DNA of 19,391 bases from Alphaproteobacteria bacterium. Lineage in GTDB: Bacteria > Pseudomonadota > Alphaproteobacteria > Acetobacterales > Acetobacteraceae. This document shows, one piece after another, positions 15,016 through 19,391 of the stretch; position 1 is the first letter of the stretch; each line of letters begins with the position of its first letter. Location: positions 1 to 19,391 of the forward strand of contig JAMFRY010000308.1 of NCBI GenBank assembly GCA_026225015.1, read 5' to 3'. Below the pieces are notes generated by a model. It saw only the letters and a list, made by a program, of their open reading frames with translations. It was not told where the DNA came from and searched no databases. The position numbers were made by a program, and so were the translations under genes.

Positions 15016-15666
15016 ATGAAAAGTTTCGGGCTGAATCGCAACATTCCGGTTAACCCGGCGCAAACCGCGCTGCTGGTCATCGACGTGCAGAACTACACGA
15101 TGGAGAATGGCGGCGATTATGTCGGCATGGACCCTGCCGAAATCGAGAAAAAATACGGCTATTTCTTTCGCGAAATGCGCAGCCGCACGATCCCCAATAT
15201 TCAAAATCTGCTGGCGGCTTCGCGGCAGGCGAAGATCGAAGTGATCTACACCGTGATCGGCAGCCACAAATCGGACGGCAAGGATTTGAGCCTCGACTAT
15301 AAAATCTCCAACATGTTCTGTCATAAGGATTCCTTTGATGCCCAGGTGCTGGAGGAGGTTGCCCCGAAAGGCGATGAGATCGTTCTGCCGAAAACCTCCT
15401 CATCGGTGTTCATCTCCACCAACATCCATTACATTCTTGGCAATCTCGGCATCAAACAGCTCATCATCGCCGGCGCGCTCACCGATCAATGCGTCGATTC
15501 CGCGGTGCGCGATGCCTGTGACCTCGGCTACCTCGTGACCGTGCCCACCGATGCCTGCGCGACGCAGAGCCGGGTCCGCCACGAGAACTCGCTGGCCAAT
15601 AATTCGGGCTATTGCCGGCAGATTTCCACCCAGGCGCTGCTTGCGGAAATCGCAGCCGCGGCATGA
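15016..15666 (+). CDS. isochorismatase-family cysteine hydrolase
   Basis: 216 aa cysteine hydrolase with the full isochorismatase-fold triad: Asp23 (LLVIDVQN), Lys126 (VLPKTSSSVF) and Cys159 (GALTDQCVDSAVRDA), plus the usual cis-peptide region before Cys159. Family members hydrolyse nicotinamide, N-carbamoyl compounds, ureidoacrylate, biuret or isochorismate. The many polar residues around 80-110 do not point to one of these. AAAGGAG eight bases before the ATG gives a strong start, 3 bp after the amidohydrolase stop. Translational coupling in this trio suggests a C-N bond hydrolysis pathway. It is followed by a REP-like hairpin pair that may end the transcript. Confidence 0.9.
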   Translation: MKSFGLNRNIPVNPAQTALLVIDVQNYTMENGGDYVGMDPAEIEKKYGYFFREMRSRTIPNIQNLLAASRQAKIEVIYTVIGSHKSDGKDLSLDYKISNMFCHKDSFDAQVLEEVAPKGDEIVLPKTSSSVFISTNIHYILGNLGIKQLIIAGALTDQCVDSAVRDACDLGYLVTVPTDACATQSRVRHENSLANNSGYCRQISTQALLAEIAAAA

Positions 15667-15685
15667 GTTGCCCCTAACCCCGCGA

Positions 15686-15837
15686 CGTCATCCCCCGCGA
15701 AGGCACGTATGCACGCCGCGGGGGATCCACGACTTAAACCTCTTTTGAAGCCGTGCCGGCCCTTGGACAAAAACGCAAGCGCTTCTTTTCGGGAAAAAGA
15801 GAAAGTCGTGGATCCCGCGCCTTCGCGGGGGATGACG
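15686..15837. repeat. pair of REP-like palindromic units in inverted orientation
   Basis: Two hairpin units face each other. The left unit (15686-15735) has a perfect 10-bp stem (ATCCCCCGCG at 15690-15699 with CGCGGGGGAT at 15717-15726). The right unit (15803-15837) has a shorter stem over a CCTT loop. The outer arms are an exact 19-bp inverted repeat (15686-15704 with 15819-15837), and the inner arms match over 14 bp (15722-15735 with 15803-15816). The core resembles the CATCCCC-GCGAAGG-GGGGAT REP families dispersed in many alphaproteobacterial genomes. It lies just after a three-gene unit and could terminate or stabilise its transcript. Confidence 0.8.
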
Positions 15838-15862
15838 GTTCCAAAAAAACGGAGCCTGAACG

Positions 15863-16183
15863 TTGACGCATGCCATCCACTTCGTCCTCTCCATTATCCT
15901 CACTCTGGCGGAGTTGGTTCTGGAGGCCATCGGCATTGCCGACGCCTTCCTTGCTGCCTTGATGACCTCGGCGGGACTGCCGCCAAATCTGCAAATCGCC
16001 CTGCTTATTGTCGTTGCCTTGCTGCTCGTGGTCTTTGCCATCCGCGCCTTGGGCCAGGTGTTTGCTGTCCTGCTAATCATATTATTGCTATTGCTCATCG
16101 CGGACCGGATGTTTCCGGGCATGGCGGTTCCACATTCGATGCTGCCCACCAAATTGCAGCAATCGGGATCGGTGCAGATTTAG
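15863..16183 (+). CDS. small hydrophobic membrane protein, unknown function
   Basis: 106 aa, probably with three membrane segments (about 6-30, 44-62 and 64-82) and a polar C-terminal tail ending QQSGSVQI. I do not recognise a family. The only sensible start is TTG at 15863, with GGAG eight bases upstream; the next ATG falls inside the first hydrophobic stretch, at residue 34. It lies 41 bp upstream of the Kef-type antiporter gene on the same strand and may be co-transcribed with it. Small membrane partners of transporters are known in other systems, so a modulatory role is possible but is inference only. Confidence 0.65.
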   Translation: MTHAIHFVLSIILTLAELVLEAIGIADAFLAALMTSAGLPPNLQIALLIVVALLLVVFAIRALGQVFAVLLIILLLLLIADRMFPGMAVPHSMLPTKLQQSGSVQI

Positions 16184-16224
16184 AACAACCCACGGGAATC
16201 CAAACCATGGCGCGCAGGCCATAG

Positions 16225-18030
16225 ATGTTCATCACACTCCTGATCCTGTTGGCGGCGACCGTGATTGCCGTGCCGCTATCGCGCTCGGTCGGCCTCGGCA
16301 GCATTCTGGGCTATCTGGCCGCCGGTGCGGTCATCGGCCCGTCGGGTCTGGGGCTCATCACCGATATCGGCCAGATCGGCGATGTCTCGGAACTTGGCGT
16401 CACCATGCTGCTCTTTCTCATCGGCCTGGAATTGCGCCCGCACCGTTTGTGGATCATGCGCAAAGCGATTTTCGGCATGGGTCTGGGCCAGGTGGCGCCT
16501 ACCGCCGGCCTCATCGCCGGCCTTGCCCATGTCACGGGCGTTGCCTGGCCGCCGGCGATCATTCTCGGCATTGGCCTCGCACTTTCTTCCACCGCCATCG
16601 TTCTGCCGATGCTGAACGAGCGCAATCTGCTGCCTTCCGTGGCGGGTAGGGACACATTCGCGGTTCTGCTGTTTCAGGACGTGGCGGCGATTCCGGTTCT
16701 GGCGCTGGTCCCGTTATTCGCGGGCGGGGACGTACCCGGAGCGAGCCTTGCCGCCGCCCATCTATCCGGCCATCTGGCCTGGCTCGGCTTCCTGCGTGGC
16801 GTAGCCGTCATTGCCGCCATTCTGCTCGGCGGCGGTTTTCTTATCCGGCCGGTTTTTCGCATCGTCGGCCATGCGAAGTCGCCGGAGCTGTTCACGGCCA
16901 CGGCCCTGCTGCTGGTCGTCGGCACCGCGGCTCTGGCGGATTGGGCTGGGCTTTCCGCCTCGCTCGGGGCTTTCATGGCCGGGGTACTGGTTTCGGATTC
17001 CGAATACCGGCATGAGTTGCAGGCCGATATCGAGCCTTTTGAGGGCCTGCTGCTCGGCTTCTTCTTCATCTCGGTCGGCATGTCGGCCGATCTCGCACTG
17101 GCCGTGCACCAACCACTGCTGATCGCCGGCCTGGTTCTGGCGCTTGTTTTTCTCAAATCGGTTATCGCCTTTTGGGTCAGCTTTATCCGCCGGCGTCTGC
17201 CGGGTGCGGGCATACGTTTCGCGCTGTCACTGTCGGAAGGCAGCGAGTTCAGTTTCGTCCTGTTCGCTACGGCTGTCGCCAATCGGGCGCTCGATCAACA
17301 CGTCGCCGGCATCGCCACTTTGGTGGTTGCCCTGTCCATGATGCTCGCCCCGATCCTGTTTGCCGGATCGGAGCGCTTCATCCTGCCCGGCCTGCTGCGC
17401 GGCAAGGAACGGCGTCCCGAAGCGGTTGACGCGCGGCTCGTAGCGGCCTCGGTGGCGCCGGTAATCATTTGCGGCTTTGGCCGGTTTGGGCAGATTGTCG
17501 GCCGCATCCTCAGCATGCAGCGCATCCATTATGTGGCGCTCGACAAGAGCCAGGAGCAGATTGATGTGGTACGCCGCTTCGGCAACAAGGTGTTTTTTGG
17601 CGACCCGACCCGCGAGGAAGTAATCCGCGCCGCCGGTGCCGAGCAATCCCGCATTCTGATCATCGCTTTGGACGACATGGAAGCTGCTCTGCAGGTGGCG
17701 CAGATGGTGAGGCGCAAATTCCCGCATTTGACGATTTTTGCCCGCGCCCGCAATCGCCGGCATGTCCATTTGCTGATGGCTGCCGGCGTTGAGGATATCG
17801 TCCGCGAGACCTTTTTCTCCAGCCTGCGCCTGACGGAACTGGCTTTGGAAAAACTCGGCATCCAGGCGGCCGAGGTCAGCCGCGCCATCGCCTTGTTCCG
17901 TGCGCATGACGAGCGGATATTGAACGAGACTTATGCCATCGCCAACGATGAAACCCGACTGATCCAGGGTGCTCAGGAATCCGCCCAGGAGCTGCAGGAC
18001 CTGTTTGAGTCCGACCAGCAGGCCGACTGA
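16225..18030 (+). CDS. CPA2 (Kef-type) monovalent cation:proton antiporter with RCK domain
   Basis: 601 aa, like KefB/KefC of E. coli (601 and 620 aa). The membrane part (about 1-385) has around twelve segments, with ILGYLAAGAVIGP (27-39) and the ion-site motif LFQDVAAIP (149-157). The loop HELQADIEPFEGLLLGFFF (263-281) matches the Kef regulatory loop. A linker follows, then an RCK/TrkA-N Rossmann domain (about 412-550) with GFGRFG (417-422) and Asp440 at the end of the second strand for nucleotide binding. Kef proteins exchange K+ for H+ and are gated by glutathione adducts; whether this one responds to glutathione cannot be read. No KefF or KefG partner gene is adjacent. The ATG at 16225 has only a weak ribosome site. 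Confidence 0.93.
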   Translation: MFITLLILLAATVIAVPLSRSVGLGSILGYLAAGAVIGPSGLGLITDIGQIGDVSELGVTMLLFLIGLELRPHRLWIMRKAIFGMGLGQVAPTAGLIAGLAHVTGVAWPPAIILGIGLALSSTAIVLPMLNERNLLPSVAGRDTFAVLLFQDVAAIPVLALVPLFAGGDVPGASLAAAHLSGHLAWLGFLRGVAVIAAILLGGGFLIRPVFRIVGHAKSPELFTATALLLVVGTAALADWAGLSASLGAFMAGVLVSDSEYRHELQADIEPFEGLLLGFFFISVGMSADLALAVHQPLLIAGLVLALVFLKSVIAFWVSFIRRRLPGAGIRFALSLSEGSEFSFVLFATAVANRALDQHVAGIATLVVALSMMLAPILFAGSERFILPGLLRGKERRPEAVDARLVAASVAPVIICGFGRFGQIVGRILSMQRIHYVALDKSQEQIDVVRRFGNKVFFGDPTREEVIRAAGAEQSRILIIALDDMEAALQVAQMVRRKFPHLTIFARARNRRHVHLLMAAGVEDIVRETFFSSLRLTELALEKLGIQAAEVSRAIALFRAHDERILNETYAIANDETRLIQGAQESAQELQDLFESDQQAD

Positions 18031-18148
18031 ATGAACCGCCACGCGCACAAAAATACCTTAAAAACATCAAGATACCGCAGTTTTTTCTTGCGAAACCGGC
18101 CTCAAATACGCCAAAGGAACAAATCTGCGAGATTTTTAAAGGTCCGGC

Positions 18149-18472
18149 TTGCTTCGAGAGATCAAAAACCGCCTACGGGCCATGGTCTTCCCTACGTTGT
18201 TCCTTGGTATCACCTGGTATTTCGGCTGGAACGCCATGCACGGGTCCAGAGGGCTGGAGGCGCAGCGCGTGCAGGAGGCCGAATTGGCCACGATGCGCCA
18301 GGAATTCGCCACGATCGATGCCGAGCGCGGCATGTGGGAAACCCGAATAGCAACCCTCAACGGCCAATCCATCGCCGGCGACATGCTGGATCATGAATCC
18401 CGCCAGGTTCTCAATCTTGCCAATCCGGCGGATTTGATCGTCGAACTGCCCAGCGCCACCCCTAATAAATAG
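18149..18472 (+). CDS. ftsB: FtsB/DivIC-family septum formation initiator
   Basis: 107 aa bitopic protein with a short cytoplasmic N-terminus, a membrane segment (about 13-29), and a coiled-coil-forming stretch (about 34-72) rich in Glu, Ala and Met. A short globular tail with HESRQVLNLANPADLIVEL (82-100) follows. FtsB works with FtsL and FtsQ to activate septal peptidoglycan synthesis at the divisome. The TTG start at 18149 is supported by AAAGG six bases upstream; the first ATG (residue 12) would remove the charged N-terminus. Position directly ahead of pdhA is the usual alphaproteobacterial arrangement, where this gene and pdhA lie near eno. Confidence 0.86.
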   Translation: MLREIKNRLRAMVFPTLFLGITWYFGWNAMHGSRGLEAQRVQEAELATMRQEFATIDAERGMWETRIATLNGQSIAGDMLDHESRQVLNLANPADLIVELPSATPNK

Positions 18473-18570
18473 GCGAATTTGGGTTGTCACGCCAAGAATT
18501 GTTGCTCCAAAGCGCCTGGATTTGGAATATTATTATCTCCGAAATTTGCAATTCTACCACCCATGGATTG

Positions 18571-18591
18571 ATTAACCACTAACTGGTTAAT
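18571..18591. promoter_or_regulatory. palindromic candidate operator upstream of pdhA
   Basis: ATTAACCA (18571-18578) and TGGTTAAT (18584-18591) form a perfect 8-bp inverted repeat with a 5-base spacer. It lies about 110 bp upstream of the pdhA ATG inside an unusually AT-rich 230 bp gap after ftsB. The dimension and symmetry suit a dimeric helix-turn-helix repressor. No poly-T follows, so it is not a terminator. No matching -35/-10 pair could be fixed with confidence. Confidence 0.5.
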
Positions 18592-18702
18592 TGAAACTAT
18601 CGCAGTGCAGCATGGCAGTTTTTCGAATCCTATCTCTTGCGGTGGCGATCGTGGCAAGTCTACCTACGCTCCAGCGCGAATTTTTTCCGATGGAGTTCCT
18701 TC

Positions 18703-19391
18703 ATGGCCGCCAGCCAGGACAAAACCCCCAGAAAAGCCAAGAAACCCGAGCCATCGATGGATCGGGCGGAATTGCTGCAAGCCTATGGCAAGATGCTGCT
18801 GATCCGCCGGTTCGAGGAAAAAGCCGGCCAGCTCTACGGCATGGGCCTCATCGCCGGCTTCTGCCATCTGTATATCGGGCAGGAGGCGGTGGTCGTGGGC
18901 ATGCAGCACGCCATCGACACAGGCGATCAGGTCATCACCTCCTATCGCGACCACGGCCACATGCTGGCCTGCGAGATGGACCCGAAGGGCGTGATGGCGG
19001 AACTCACCGGGCGGGCCGCCGGCTATTCGCACGGCAAAGGCGGCTCGATGCACATGTTCAGCAAGGAGAAGGGGTTTTTTGGCGGCCATGGGATCGTGGG
19101 CGCGCAGGTCAGCCTCGGCACGGGCCTGGCATTTTCCAACTGGTATCGGGAGAGCGACCGGGTCACGCTCACCTATTTCGGCGAAGGCGCCTCCAACCAG
19201 GGCCAAGTATATGAGAGTTTCAACCTCGCCAGCCTGATGAAACTGCCGGTGGTGTTTATCATCGAAAACAACCGCTACAGCATGGGCACGAATATCGAAC
19301 GCTCCTCGGCCTCGCGCAATCTGTCGCAGAACGGCGTGCCCTGGGGCATGCCGAGCCTGGTGGTGGACGGCATGGATGTGATGGCGGTGAA
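18703..19391 (+). CDS. pdhA: pyruvate dehydrogenase E1 component, alpha subunit (partial, 3' end outside window)
   Basis: The first 229 residues of the alpha subunit of an alpha2-beta2 PDH E1, which decarboxylates pyruvate with thiamine diphosphate (ThDP) to feed acetyl-CoA synthesis. After a Lys-rich tail come MLLIRRFEEKAGQLYGMG (33-50), YRDHGH (84-89) and GGSMHMFS. The ThDP/Mg2+ motif GEGASNQGQVYES (160-172) follows and closes with ENNRYSMGT (188-196). The first motif position is Glu161 where the family normally has Asp. The ATG at 18703 has GGAG seven bases upstream. pdhB and the E2/E3 genes would be expected past the right edge. The context (ftsB immediately upstream) separates it from branched-chain or acetoin E1 alpha paralogues. 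Confidence 0.93.
   Translation, partial: MAASQDKTPRKAKKPEPSMDRAELLQAYGKMLLIRRFEEKAGQLYGMGLIAGFCHLYIGQEAVVVGMQHAIDTGDQVITSYRDHGHMLACEMDPKGVMAELTGRAAGYSHGKGGSMHMFSKEKGFFGGHGIVGAQVSLGTGLAFSNWYRESDRVTLTYFGEGASNQGQVYESFNLASLMKLPVVFIIENNRYSMGTNIERSSASRNLSQNGVPWGMPSLVVDGMDVMAV

Noticed and set aside
17227..18048. 273-codon minus-strand frame opposite the Kef-type antiporter RCK region
   Set aside because: It has no motif and lies wholly inside a confidently assigned gene on the other strand.
1..19391. CRISPR array, tRNA or rRNA genes, prophage, insertion sequence or defence island
   Set aside because: No evenly spaced direct repeats, no cloverleaf-like stretches, and no transposase, integrase or nuclease-type proteins were seen; base composition looks even apart from short gaps.

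Overview
The window reads as ordinary chromosomal DNA of an alphaproteobacterium with roughly 60% GC. Three things support this: a septum-formation-initiator gene (FtsB/DivIC type) directly upstream of pdhA, a Tim44-domain gene coupled to the lytic transglycosylase gene mltA, and a REP-like hairpin pair built on a CATCCCC-type core. The gene mix is compatible with the Acetobacteraceae or another Rhodospirillales lineage, but that is inference and cannot be settled by reading alone. No tRNA, rRNA, CRISPR array, transposase or phage gene was seen. Coding density is high and the longest gap between genes is about 235 bp.

Layout. Positions 1-2594 (minus strand) hold pqiA and a pqiB cut by the left edge, an envelope lipid-transport pair. 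Positions 2775-6725 hold a small-molecule metabolism block: an HSL-type alpha/beta hydrolase (minus), then on the plus strand an SDR dehydrogenase, a SnoaL-like protein, an isocitrate lyase/PEP-mutase family protein and a DUF2237 protein. Positions 6775-8754 encode a large membrane-anchored protein combining a VWA domain with a GATase1-like domain, unaccompanied by its usual partner genes. Positions 8751-13572 (minus) hold, in transcription order, the Tim44-domain protein, mltA, kup (K+ uptake) and a proline-iminopeptidase-type hydrolase.

From 13703 everything is on the plus strand. A tightly spaced trio comes first (histidine phosphatase, N-formylglutamate amidohydrolase family protein, isochorismatase-family cysteine hydrolase). 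It is followed by the REP-like inverted pair, a small TTG-initiated membrane protein, a Kef-type CPA2 K+/H+ antiporter with an RCK domain, the FtsB-like protein, and the first 229 codons of pdhA, cut by the right edge.

Functionally the window mixes envelope maintenance (PqiAB, MltA, Tim44-domain protein, FtsB-like), potassium homeostasis (Kup for uptake, Kef-type for efflux), central carbon entry (PDH E1 alpha) and two poorly defined catabolic clusters. I found no convincing wholly new multi-gene system. The best leads are the phosphatase/amidohydrolase/cysteine-hydrolase trio, the orphan VWA/GATase-like protein that lacks a catalytic cysteine, the small membrane protein ahead of the Kef antiporter, the Asp-to-Glu change in the PdhA thiamine-diphosphate motif, and the palindrome upstream of pdhA.
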